This document shows, piece by piece, positions 25,399 through 33,700 of a stretch of DNA of 64,000 bases. Positions within the stretch are counted from its first letter, which is position 1. Each line of letters begins with the position of its first letter. Under the pieces are notes generated by a model. It saw only the letters and a program-made list of their open reading frames with translations, made no database searches and was not told the DNA's origin. This DNA is from Erythrobacter sp. (GTDB taxonomy: Bacteria > Pseudomonadota > Alphaproteobacteria > Sphingomonadales > Sphingomonadaceae): contig NZ_CP050265.1 of assembly GCF_011765465.1 (NCBI RefSeq), positions 124,001 to 188,000 of the forward strand, read 5' to 3'. The position numbers and the translations under genes were made by a program.

Positions 25399-26582
25399 GC
25401 CGCTTCCTTCATGTCGGGCTTCAGGACCACCTTGGTCCAGCTGTCCTGTTGGTCGTGGAAGCACTTGTAGCCGCGCGCGGCCTCTTCGAGCGGGAGCCGG
25501 TGCGAGATGAGGAAGGTGGTGTCGAGCGTCCCGTCCTCGATCTTGTCGAGCAGCGGCTTGGTGTAGCGCTGGACGTGGGTCTGGCCGGTCTTCACCTGCA
25601 GGCCCTTCTCCATCAGCGCGCCCAATGGGAACTTGTCGGTCATCCCGCCATAGACGCCGGGGATCGAAACCCGCCCGCCGGGGCGAACGGCCAGGATCGC
25701 CTGTTTCAGCGCCGAGGCGCGGTCGGCGCCGATGCCGACCTTCTGTTTCACCATGTCGACCATGTTGTCGGCTGCGAAGCCGTGGGCCTCCATGCCGACC
25801 GCGTCGATCACGGCATCGACCCCGATCCCGCCCGACATTTCCATCAGCGCCTCGCGCACGTCGGTCTTGGTGAAGTCGATGACTTCCGCGCCGAGCTGCT
25901 TGGCCAATTCCATCCGGTGGGGATGATGGTCGATCGCAATGACCCGCGCCGCGCCCATGACGAGTGCGGATTGCACCGCGAACAGGCCGACGGGGCCGCA
26001 GCCCCACACCGCGACGGTGTCGTCGGGCTCGATTTCCGCATTCTCCGCGCCCATCCAGCCGGTCGGCAGGATGTCGGACAGGAACAGCACCTTGTCATCC
26101 TCGAGATGGTCGGGAACGACGATCGGGCCGACATCGGAGAAGGGCACGCGGACATATTCCGACTGCCCGCCGGAATAGCCGCCGGTAAGGTGGGAATAGC
26201 CGAACAGGGCCGACATCGGGTGGCCGTAGAGCGTCGCGGACATATCCTGCTTGTCCGCCGGGTTCGAATTCTCGCAGGCGGAATACTGCTGGATCTCGCA
26301 ATGGAAGCAGCCGCCGCAGCTGATCGTGAAGGGCACGACCACGCGCTGGCCCTTCTCGAGCGTCGAATCCGAGCCCGTCTCGACGACTTCGCCCATGAAT
26401 TCGTGGCCCAGCACGTCGCCCGGGCGCACGCCGGGGATGACCCCGTCATACAGGTGCAGGTCCGAACCGCAGATTGCGGTCGAGGTGACCTTGAGGATCG
26501 CGTCGCGCGGATTGATGATTTCGGGATCGGGCACGTCCTCGACGCGCACGTCGTGGGTTCCCTGCCATGTAAGGGCTCGCAT
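25395..26582 (-). CDS. Zinc-dependent alcohol dehydrogenase (threonine/formaldehyde dehydrogenase-like MDR)
   Basis: 395 residues of the medium-chain dehydrogenase family. Catalytic zinc ligands are visible in STAICGSDLH and GHEFMGEV. A structural zinc site is seen as CGGCFHCEIQQYSAC, followed by an insertion and the cofactor-binding VWGCGPVGLFAVQSA. The length and the long loop after the structural cysteines place it with glutathione-independent formaldehyde dehydrogenase-like proteins rather than simple alcohol dehydrogenases. It overlaps its neighbours on both sides by ATGA junctions. The substrate is not determinable; the company of an SRPBCC protein and an SDR suggests a stress-linked aldehyde/alcohol conversion. 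Confidence 0.9.
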   Translation of the reverse strand: MRALTWQGTHDVRVEDVPDPEIINPRDAILKVTSTAICGSDLHLYDGVIPGVRPGDVLGHEFMGEVVETGSDSTLEKGQRVVVPFTISCGGCFHCEIQQYSACENSNPADKQDMSATLYGHPMSALFGYSHLTGGYSGGQSEYVRVPFSDVGPIVVPDHLEDDKVLFLSDILPTGWMGAENAEIEPDDTVAVWGCGPVGLFAVQSALVMGAARVIAIDHHPHRMELAKQLGAEVIDFTKTDVREALMEMSGGIGVDAVIDAVGMEAHGFAADNMVDMVKQKVGIGADRASALKQAILAVRPGGRVSIPGVYGGMTDKFPLGALMEKGLQVKTGQTHVQRYTKPLLDKIEDGTLDTTFLISHRLPLEEAARGYKCFHDQQDSWTKVVLKPDMKEAA

Positions 26583-27421
26583 CAGGCCATCTCCTTTGCA
26601 TGGGCGACGTTCTTCGCCGCCTGTTTCGTGTGGGCCGAGGTGGCGATCTCGCCGGTTTCCATCAGCATCTTGAAGCGTTTGAGGTCGTGGCGGGCCTGCA
26701 CTTCGGGTTCGCGCAGGAAGAGCTTGGCTATCCCCTTGCCGATCGCGCCGCCGGGCGGTGCGTATTCGATCCTGAGCGAGACGCGCGTGCCGCGCTCGCC
26801 GGGGGCTTCGGAGAATTCGACGTAGCCCCTGGTCCAGATGTCGGAATGCTGGACCGATTCCCAAGCGATCCGGCGGCCCTCGATTTCCTCGGTGACGCGG
26901 GTGTGGAGTTCGGCGGTCTGCCCGCCGGGCGCCTTTACGACCCAGACCTCGTGATCGCCGTGGGGGCGGACCTCCTCGACGTTCTCCATGAACTGCGGCA
27001 GATTCCGGAAATCGCGCCAGAAGCGGTAGAGTTCATCCGCCGGCTCACGGATCGTGACCGTCCGGCCGCCGACGGCTTTGTCGCTGCCGCCATGCTTGCG
27101 GGTGAAGCCGGGCGCGTCGTCGTCTCCACCCTTGCGCCGCTTCGCCAGGAAGGCACCGAACGCGACCGTCCCCGCGACCAGCGCCAGACCCGTGAGCGCG
27201 CCAGCAATGCCCGAGGCATTGTCCCCGGCGTGCCGGGCGACCTTTTTGCCTGCGCCGGGTTTTGCATTTCTACCCGCCAGCACGCGCTTGCCGCGACCGA
27301 GCGCCTTGCGCCCCTCTGCCGCTGCCTTGCGGCTCTTGCCTCGCGCAAGATCGTTCAGCCCCTCGCGATCGAGCCGTGTCCTGCCGGGAAGCCGGTCGAG
27401 GACGCTTGATGCCTTCGTCAT
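26582..27421 (-). CDS. SRPBCC-fold (START-like) membrane-anchored protein
   Basis: 279 residues. A very basic N-terminal region (about 1-70: repeated RGK/GRGKR/KPGAGKK) precedes one predicted membrane span (about 75-95: ALTGLALVAGTVAFGAFLA). It is followed by an SRPBCC domain (about 115-240, with FWRDFRNLPQFMENVEEV and ISWESV-like strand IAWESVQHSDIWTRG) that usually binds hydrophobic ligands. The start at 27421 has an AGGAGA site and heads the operon with the dehydrogenases. The upstream frame opening lacks coding character. Similar SRPBCC-dehydrogenase operons are common in sphingomonads; the role is unknown. Confidence 0.85.
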   Translation of the reverse strand: MTKASSVLDRLPGRTRLDREGLNDLARGKSRKAAAEGRKALGRGKRVLAGRNAKPGAGKKVARHAGDNASGIAGALTGLALVAGTVAFGAFLAKRRKGGDDDAPGFTRKHGGSDKAVGGRTVTIREPADELYRFWRDFRNLPQFMENVEEVRPHGDHEVWVVKAPGGQTAELHTRVTEEIEGRRIAWESVQHSDIWTRGYVEFSEAPGERGTRVSLRIEYAPPGGAIGKGIAKLFLREPEVQARHDLKRFKMLMETGEIATSAHTKQAAKNVAHAKEMA

Positions 27422-27458
27422 GCTTGTCTCCTCTCGCCTATTGGAATTTCTCTGATGC

Positions 27459-27484
27459 AACGCGATGCGCGGAGGCTTTGTTTC
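27459..27484 (-). promoter_or_regulatory. Candidate EcfG-type (general stress) promoter of the SRPBCC operon, in an AT-rich gap
   Basis: On the minus strand GAAAC (27484-27480) is followed after 17 bases by CGTT (27462-27459). This is one mismatch from the alphaproteobacterial EcfG consensus GGAAC-N16/17-CGTT, and lies 38 bases before the ATG. The whole gap 27422-27718 is clearly poorer in G+C than the rest of the window (notably 27480-27640), fitting two divergent promoters, but I see no gene in it. The match is imperfect, so the call is tentative. Confidence 0.25.
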
Positions 27485-27718
27485 AGGTGTGGCAAATAAA
27501 AAATGCTCAGCCGAAACTAACTTTTGTGAATTGAGCTTCGAGGCGTTCTTTTCAGTCGATGGAATATTTGAAGTGATATCCTGGGCGTTCAAAAAACGAC
27601 GAATAGAGCCTTTTGTGAGAGAACCTTATCGCATTGCCGGCATTCTTGATTTGCGGGCGCTGGGCTCGCTTCGAAGGTGCGCGGTGCTGCCGCGGGACTT
27701 CTCGAGAGGACGACATAG

Positions 27719-28810
27719 ATGCACGCACCGCTTCACCGCACCCCGGCCCCGCGTCTCACCGGCTCCTATGCCCCGGCCCGAAGGCCGGCCCCGGTTCCCG
27801 CACCGCTGCGCCGCCTGCTGGCGGCAGAGCCCTTTGCCGGGCGGGTCAAGCTCACCTGCGCACAATGGCCTTCGGGCCCTCTCGCCACTCATGCCGTCGC
27901 CATCCCCGTGCGCAAGGAGATCGCGCTGCTCCCTCGCGCGCTCGCGGGACTCGAAGCCGCCTTCGCCGCGGCCCCGGAACCGGGCGCTGCTGTCTTTGTG
28001 GTCAACGACAGTCGCGATGCCTCGGCCGATTGCGTCCGCGACTGGGCGCGCGAGGTCCACTTCGGCGTGGCGCTGGTGGAGGCCGAGTTCGACCCCGCTA
28101 TCCGCAGCGCCGCCTATTGCCGACGTCTCGCGCTCGACTGCGCCGCCTCGCTGGTCGCGCCCGGCGGCGCGCTGCTCACCAGCGATGCCGACAGCCGTGT
28201 CGCCCCGAGTTGGATCGTGCGCTGCTTGACCGAACTCGCGCGCGACGCCGATCTCGTATGCGAGGACGTGCGGCTCGACGAGCGCGAACTCGCGCGCCTG
28301 CCCGATCGCGTGCGTCGCACGGGCGAGGTCGAGCGCGCCTTCTTCGAAGCGAGCGAGCGGTTATGGCAATTGTGGACCGAGGGCCGCGCCGGCGCCTTCG
28401 CCTATCGCGCTTCCGGCGCAAGCATGGCGCTGAGCGCGCGGGCCTACCGGGCAGTCGGCGGCCTGCCGCTGCCAACCATCGGCGAGGACGCCGCGCTCTG
28501 TGCCGAAATCCTGCGCCGGGGCCTGCGCGTCGTGCAACTGGGCGATGCGGGGACGCGCACTTCGGCCCGGATCGAGGGCCGTGCCAGTGGCGGATGCGGC
28601 GGCGAACTCGCCCGCCGTGCGCGCTCGGCCAACCCGGCGTGCGACGCGCGCCTGCTGCCGGTCGAGGAACTGCGCCGCAGCGCCGAGCGGCGGATGCGAA
28701 CCGGGCTCGCCACGAAGGGCCGCACCCCGCCGCTGCGTCTGTCCGAAGTGCTGCGCGAACTGGGCAAGGCCCGCCGGCTGATCGAGGAGCACGACAGGCG
28801 CGATGCTTGA
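27719..28810 (+). CDS. Family 2 glycosyltransferase
   Basis: 363 residues with a GT-A fold. The start region HAVAIPVRKE is the usual N-terminal strand, VFVVNDSRD follows, and the metal/nucleotide-binding DxD motif is in LLTSDADSRV. A later GEDAALCAEILRRG segment matches the catalytic ED-loop of family 2 enzymes. There is no membrane span, so the enzyme should be cytoplasmic. AGAGGA precedes the ATG. It is the first of four overlapping genes (8-base overlap with the next). Donor and acceptor sugars are unknown. The presence of a PIG-L deacetylase downstream suggests that an N-acetylhexosamine is transferred; that is inference. Confidence 0.85.
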   Translation: MHAPLHRTPAPRLTGSYAPARRPAPVPAPLRRLLAAEPFAGRVKLTCAQWPSGPLATHAVAIPVRKEIALLPRALAGLEAAFAAAPEPGAAVFVVNDSRDASADCVRDWAREVHFGVALVEAEFDPAIRSAAYCRRLALDCAASLVAPGGALLTSDADSRVAPSWIVRCLTELARDADLVCEDVRLDERELARLPDRVRRTGEVERAFFEASERLWQLWTEGRAGAFAYRASGASMALSARAYRAVGGLPLPTIGEDAALCAEILRRGLRVVQLGDAGTRTSARIEGRASGGCGGELARRARSANPACDARLLPVEELRRSAERRMRTGLATKGRTPPLRLSEVLRELGKARRLIEEHDRRDA

Positions 28811-29900
28811 TCCTGCACGCCGCCACGAGGACCTCGAGACCTTCATTGCCGAGCGCGCGGCGGCCTCCGATCGTCATGGCGGCGATCTCTCGCGCGAGTT
28901 TGGAGCGCTGGCCGAGTCGGGATGGCTCGCCGCCTGCCTGCCGCCCCATCTCGGGGGCGAGGGCTGGGGAAGCGTGGCGGGCGGGACCGGAGAGGCGCTC
29001 GACGCCCTGCGCACGCTCGGCCGGGCAAACCTATCGGTCGCGCGGCTGTTCGAGGGGCACATGAACGCGGTCAAGCTGGTGTGCCTCTATGGCGGGCCGG
29101 CCTTGGAACAGGCGGTCGCGGCGCGGGTTCGCGGCGGCCTCCTGCTCGGCGTGTGGGGGGCGGACGAGCCTAGCGATCCCGTGCAATCCGAGCGAACGGA
29201 CGGCGGGCTTCGCCTCGCGGGAGCCAAGCGCTTCGCTTCGGGGCTGCGTCTCGTAAGCATGGCGGTGGTAACGGTCGAAACCGGCGAAGGGCCGCAGATG
29301 GTGCTGGCCGATACCGACGACGTCGGCCGCGTCGACCTAAGGTGCTGGCGCATGGGCGGGATGCGCGCGAGCAATTCGGGACGCTACGATTTCACCGGGA
29401 TCGAGCTCGGGGAGGACCGCTTGCTCGGGCAGCCCGGCGATTACCTTGCCGAGCCGCATTTCGAAGGCGGCGTGTGGCGCTATGCCGCGGCCCATTGCGG
29501 CGGCGCGGAAGCGCTTTACGAGGATATGCTGCGAGCCCTCGTCGGGCGCGACCGTGCTGGCGAACCGCACCAGCAGCGCCGTATTGCGCGCGCCGCCATG
29601 GCGATCGAGACCGCGCGGCTGTGGCTCGAGCGCGCCGCTCACTCGGTCGAGGCGAGCGGCGCGACCCCCGGCAAAGCCACGCTTTCGCTCATGGCGCGCG
29701 AGGTTGTGGACGAAGCTTGCCGCGAAGTCATGGACCTCACCTCGCGCGCGCTCGGCATGATGGCGCGCGAGGAGGGCACGCACACCGAGCGGATGCTGCG
29801 CGACCTTTCGGTCTTCCTGTGCCAGGCCGCCCCCGACGCAAAGCGCGCCCGCGTCGCCGAGCGGCTGGTCGCAGCGGGCGTAAGGCCCGAGTTCCTGTGA
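28803..29900 (+). CDS. Acyl-CoA dehydrogenase-like flavoprotein
   Basis: 365 residues with the N-terminal alpha domain (LAESGWLAACLPPHLGGEGWG), a middle beta domain (LLLGVWGADEPSD; WRMGGMRASNSGRYDF) and a C-terminal helical bundle. It is slightly shorter than ordinary acyl-CoA dehydrogenases (about 380-400). I cannot locate the usual catalytic glutamate with confidence, so it may oxidise something other than an acyl-CoA. Its start overlaps the glycosyltransferase and its stop overlaps the GTG of the deacetylase gene, which implies co-translation and a shared pathway rather than fatty acid oxidation. Confidence 0.8.
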   Translation: MLDPARRHEDLETFIAERAAASDRHGGDLSREFGALAESGWLAACLPPHLGGEGWGSVAGGTGEALDALRTLGRANLSVARLFEGHMNAVKLVCLYGGPALEQAVAARVRGGLLLGVWGADEPSDPVQSERTDGGLRLAGAKRFASGLRLVSMAVVTVETGEGPQMVLADTDDVGRVDLRCWRMGGMRASNSGRYDFTGIELGEDRLLGQPGDYLAEPHFEGGVWRYAAAHCGGAEALYEDMLRALVGRDRAGEPHQQRRIARAAMAIETARLWLERAAHSVEASGATPGKATLSLMAREVVDEACREVMDLTSRALGMMAREEGTHTERMLRDLSVFLCQAAPDAKRARVAERLVAAGVRPEFL

Positions 29901-30640
29901 GCGTCCCCGACCTTCCCGAAGGTGCGCTGCTCGATGCGGCGCGGGACGCGGCCCCGGTCGGGATCGCCACGCTCGCTCCGCCCGGCGGCCTCCTTATCGT
30001 AGCGCCCCATCCTGACGACGAGACGCTGGGCTGCGGCATGGCGCTCGCCGCGGCGGCGGAGGCGGGCAGGCGGATCGCGATCCTCCTGCTGACCGACGGC
30101 GAGGCGTCGCATCCGGCTTCGCGCCTGTTTCCCGAGGACGCCCGCCGCGCGCTGCGGCGGCGCGAATTGTCCCGCGCGCTCGCCGCGCTCGCGCCGGGGC
30201 ATCGCGTCAGGCTGTGGGCGGCGCATTGCCCGGACGGTGAGGGCGCGCGCGCGGCGGAGGACAAGGAACTTATCGCCACAGCGCTCGGTGCCGCGCGCGG
30301 GCATGGCACGCGGGCCGTCTGGAGCACGTGGGGCGGCGACCCTCATTGCGACCACGAAGCCGCTGCGCGCCTTGCCGCAAGGCTCGCGGAGCAACTTGGC
30401 GCGGCCCACTGGAGTTTTCCTGTCTGGGGCCGGTTCGGCGCGCGCCCCGTGCCGCGCCACATTCGCCGTTTTTCCAAGCGCCGCTTCGCCCCTGCGAAGC
30501 GCGCCGCCATGGCCGCTTATGCCTCGCAGATGACCGATCTCATCGACGACGACCCCGATGGCTTCCTCATGCCGTCCGCGCTCGCCGCACATTTCCAGAC
30601 CCATCCCGAGATCTTCATCCATGAACGCGCCCGCCAGTGA
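29897..30640 (+). CDS. PIG-L family (LmbE-like) zinc deacetylase
   Basis: 247 residues starting at a GTG (29897) whose last bases form the stop of the preceding gene (GTGA). The zinc site is clear: APHPDDETLGCG near residue 36 and DPHCDHEAA near residue 150. Enzymes of this family remove the acetyl group from N-acetylglucosamine conjugates (GPI precursor, mycothiol, bacillithiol, lincomycin pathways). There is no signal peptide, so the substrate should be cytoplasmic. Position between a glycosyltransferase and a methyltransferase argues for deacetylation of a sugar conjugate made by the first gene. Confidence 0.9.
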   Translation: MSVPDLPEGALLDAARDAAPVGIATLAPPGGLLIVAPHPDDETLGCGMALAAAAEAGRRIAILLLTDGEASHPASRLFPEDARRALRRRELSRALAALAPGHRVRLWAAHCPDGEGARAAEDKELIATALGAARGHGTRAVWSTWGGDPHCDHEAAARLAARLAEQLGAAHWSFPVWGRFGARPVPRHIRRFSKRRFAPAKRAAMAAYASQMTDLIDDDPDGFLMPSALAAHFQTHPEIFIHERARQ

Positions 30641-31199
30641 ACGCCGCCGCACTTTCGACGGGCTCTACCGGCGCGATCCCGACCCGTGGGACTGCGCGAC
30701 GAGCCGCTACGAGCGGGTCAAGCGTTCGGCGACGCTCGCCGCGCTGGGGGAGCGGGATTACGAGAGCGCGCTGGAAATCGGGTGCGGGGCGGGGCTGCTC
30801 ACCCGCGAGCTTGCCCGGCGCTGCCGCAGGCTCGTCGCGCTCGACGTGTCGGAAGTCGCGCTTGCGCAGGCGCGCACGCACTGCAGCGGAGCGCGCGGCA
30901 TCACCTTCGCTCGCTGCGAGGTGCCGCGCGACTGGCCGCACGGCCGGTTCGACCTCGTGATGCTGTCCGAAGTGCTCTATTTCCTCACCCGCGCGGAGAT
31001 CGAGGAAGTTTCCCGCATGGCGCATGATGCGCTGGAGGAGGACGGGGCCTGCGTGCTGGTCAACTGGACCGGGGAGAACGACCTGCCGGTCTGCGGGCAG
31101 CAGGCGGCCGAAATCTTCGCGCGTGCGGCGGGCTGGCAATCGCGCCGCTGCCGTGAGGCGCAGTTCTACCGCATCGACGTGCTGCGACCCGATTTGTGA
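30621..31199 (+). CDS. Class I SAM-dependent methyltransferase, NodS-like
   Basis: 192 residues. It starts with a basic stretch and RRTFDGLYRRDPDPWDCATSRYE (cited in parts), a segment typical of NodS-type N-methyltransferases. The SAM-binding motif LEIGCGAGLLTREL (near residue 55) follows, then LDVSEVALAQAR and FDLVMLSEVLYFL. NodS methylates the amine freed by the deacetylase NodB in Nod-factor synthesis, so a deacetylase followed by a NodS-like enzyme is chemically coherent. The start lies 20 bases inside the deacetylase gene. It converges on ligD with a 4-base gap, leaving no room for a separate terminator. Confidence 0.88.
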   Translation: MNAPASERRRTFDGLYRRDPDPWDCATSRYERVKRSATLAALGERDYESALEIGCGAGLLTRELARRCRRLVALDVSEVALAQARTHCSGARGITFARCEVPRDWPHGRFDLVMLSEVLYFLTRAEIEEVSRMAHDALEEDGACVLVNWTGENDLPVCGQQAAEIFARAAGWQSRRCREAQFYRIDVLRPDL

Positions 31200-31203
31200 C
31201 CCG

Positions 31204-33699
31204 TCACAGGTCGGGCAGGCGCTGCTCTGCGAAACCCCAGCCGGAAAGCGTCTTGCCGCGCGCGCGCTTCAGCAGTCTGTCCGCATCGGCGATGGTGAAG
31301 GCCCGCGCGCTGTCCGCCTCGCGCAGCTCGTTCCAGCCGAGCGGCGCGGCGACCGGAGCGCCTTCGCGCGCGCGGGCGGAATAGGGCAGGATCGCCGTGG
31401 CGCCGCGCTGGTTGCGCAGCCAGTCGATGAAGATCTTCCCCTTGCGCTTGGCCTTGCTCATGGTCGCGGTGAAGCGGTCGGGCTGGGCGAGGCTGAGCGC
31501 TTCGGAAAAGCGGCGGGAGAAATCCTTGTGGGCCTCCCATGAATGGCCCGCCAGCAGCGGGACGACCACGTGCACGCCCTTGCCGCCCGACAGCATGGCG
31601 AAGCTGGTGAGGCCGAGATCGGCGAGCCGGTCGCGGATGTCGCGCGCGGCGCTCTTCACGTCGGCGAAATCGAGCCCTTCGTCGGGGTCGAGGTCGAACA
31701 CCATGCGCTCGGGCGCCTCGACATCGCTGGTGCGCGAGCCCCAGCCGTGGAATTCGATCGTGCCCATCTGAACGCACTGGAGGATGCCGCGCGCGTCGTC
31801 GACATAGAGATAGTCTTCCAGGTCGCCGTCCTTCTCGTGGATTGGCACGCGGCGCACCGCATCGCCGAAACCGCCGGTGTCGTGCTTCTGGAAGAAGCAT
31901 TTCTTCGCTCGGCCCTGCGGACAGCGCACCAGGCTGACCGGGCGATTGGCGGCGAAGGGGAGCATGATGGGGGCGATGGCCTCGTAATAGTCGGCAAGGT
32001 CGCCCTTGGTCGCGCCCGAGCCCGGAAAGATCACCCGGTCGCGGCTGGAGATTTTCACCGCGTCCGGTTCGGCGGGTGCGGAAGCGGGCCGTTCCGGCGT
32101 CACGTCCTTCGCCTCCTTGTCCTCGCGCAGCCCGAGATAGCTGCCGTGGCGGATATTACCATCGGCGGTGAATTCGGCGAAGGCGACTTCGGCGACCAGT
32201 TTCGGCGTGACCCAGCGCACGCCGCGCGCCTTGGCCTTCTCGACCTCGGCGGGCGGGGTCTTGCGTTCGAGCCGTTTGAGCTTGCCCGAAAGCGCATCGA
32301 AATCATCGCCGTCGAAACCGGTCCCGACATTGCCTTTGTAGACGAGCTCGCCGTTCTCGAACTGGGCCATCAGCAGCGAGGCGAAAGGGCGGCCCTTCGC
32401 CTTTGAGGGCTTCCAGCCGATCACGACGAATTCCTGCCGCCTGGTGCACTTGACCTTGACCCAGGCCTTGCTGCGCGAGGAGCGGTAGGGCGCGTCGATC
32501 GCCTTGGAGATGATCCCCTCCTGCCCCGCATCGCACATCGCGCTAAACAGCTTTTCGCCGGAGCCGATCACGTGGTCGGCGACGTGAATGGGCGGCTCGG
32601 CGGACTTGAGCAGCGCCTCGAGGCGCTCCTTGCGCTCGACATTGGGTTCGCCTGCAAGGTCTTCGCCCTCGGCCTCAAGAAGGTCGAAGGCGTGGAAATC
32701 GATCGCATCGCCTTGACCCTGCGAGCCGTGGCCGCGCTTGAGGACGGATTGAAGCGTCGAGAAATCGGGATTGCCGTGCCTGTCGCAGGCGACGATCTCG
32801 CCGTCGATCAGGCAGGAGGGCAGGTCGAGGTCGGCGAAGGCGCGGGCGAGGGGCGCGAACTTGTCGGTCCAGTCCTTGCCCGAGCGCGTGAAGACGCGCA
32901 CCTCGTCACCCTTCGCCGCGACGAGCGCGCGGTAGCCGTCGAACTTTATCTCGTGCATCCAGCGGTTTCCGGCTGGGACTTCGTCGACGAGCGTCGCGAG
33001 CTGAGGCTTGCGAAAGGAGGGGAGGGGGGCGGACTTGCGGGCTTTCCTCGCCCCGCCGCCGCGCTTCGGCTTCATCCGGGCGAGGACGCTGTCGTTCTTC
33101 TGTTCGCCTGTCGCCTTGCCCGCCGCGATCTCGGCCATCGAGCGGCCCGTCGCAATGCTGGTAAGCTCGCGCTCGACCAGTTCGTCCGTACCACCCGTGA
33201 ACTCGTCGTCGAGCTTGCGCAGCAGCCAGTTCTCGCGCTTCTCGTTGCCCTTGGGTTTCAGCCGGATGAGCAGCCACTCGCCTTTCATGCGCTCGCCTTC
33301 GAGGCAGAAGTGGAGGTGGCCCTTGTCGATGTCGGAGGCGCTCTTGCCCTCCACCGCAGCCCACGTCCCCCGGTCCCACAGCATCACCGTCCCGCCGCCG
33401 TACTGGTCCTTGGGGATCGTTCCCTCGAAAGTCGCATAGGAGAGCGGGTGATCCTCGGTCCTCACTGCAAGCCGCTTGGTCGCCGGGTCGAGCGAGGGGC
33501 CTTTCGCCAGCGCCCAGCTTTTCAGCACCCCGTCCATTTCGAGCCGGAGATCCCAATGCAGCCGGGTCGCGTCGTGCTTCTGCACCATGAAGCTGTTGCC
33601 GCCACTCTTGCCGGGCTCGCCGGCAGGTTCGGGCGTCGCTTCGAAATCGCGCCTGGTGTTGTATTCGGCAAGCGCGTCCTTTTCCTTCGCGCGCGCCAT
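31204..33699 (-). CDS. ligD: Multifunctional DNA ligase D (phosphoesterase-ligase-polymerase)
   Basis: 831 residues for bacterial non-homologous end joining. Domain order is 3'-phosphoesterase (about 15-190: FMVQKHDATRLHWDLRLE), ATP-dependent ligase (about 220-520; nucleotidyl motif EIKFDGYR with Lys252; motif ending AWVKVKC), then primase-like polymerase (about 545-831; FDLDPDEG metal site and SGGKGVHVVVPL). This is the same order as in Pseudomonas LigD. The start at 33699 follows the Ku stop by a single base; an in-frame ATG 93 bases upstream lies inside ku and is not used. Works with Ku encoded upstream. Confidence 0.97.
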   Translation of the reverse strand: MARAKEKDALAEYNTRRDFEATPEPAGEPGKSGGNSFMVQKHDATRLHWDLRLEMDGVLKSWALAKGPSLDPATKRLAVRTEDHPLSYATFEGTIPKDQYGGGTVMLWDRGTWAAVEGKSASDIDKGHLHFCLEGERMKGEWLLIRLKPKGNEKRENWLLRKLDDEFTGGTDELVERELTSIATGRSMAEIAAGKATGEQKNDSVLARMKPKRGGGARKARKSAPLPSFRKPQLATLVDEVPAGNRWMHEIKFDGYRALVAAKGDEVRVFTRSGKDWTDKFAPLARAFADLDLPSCLIDGEIVACDRHGNPDFSTLQSVLKRGHGSQGQGDAIDFHAFDLLEAEGEDLAGEPNVERKERLEALLKSAEPPIHVADHVIGSGEKLFSAMCDAGQEGIISKAIDAPYRSSRSKAWVKVKCTRRQEFVVIGWKPSKAKGRPFASLLMAQFENGELVYKGNVGTGFDGDDFDALSGKLKRLERKTPPAEVEKAKARGVRWVTPKLVAEVAFAEFTADGNIRHGSYLGLREDKEAKDVTPERPASAPAEPDAVKISSRDRVIFPGSGATKGDLADYYEAIAPIMLPFAANRPVSLVRCPQGRAKKCFFQKHDTGGFGDAVRRVPIHEKDGDLEDYLYVDDARGILQCVQMGTIEFHGWGSRTSDVEAPERMVFDLDPDEGLDFADVKSAARDIRDRLADLGLTSFAMLSGGKGVHVVVPLLAGHSWEAHKDFSRRFSEALSLAQPDRFTATMSKAKRKGKIFIDWLRNQRGATAILPYSARAREGAPVAAPLGWNELREADSARAFTIADADRLLKRARGKTLSGWGFAEQRLPDL

Positions 33700-33700
33700 G

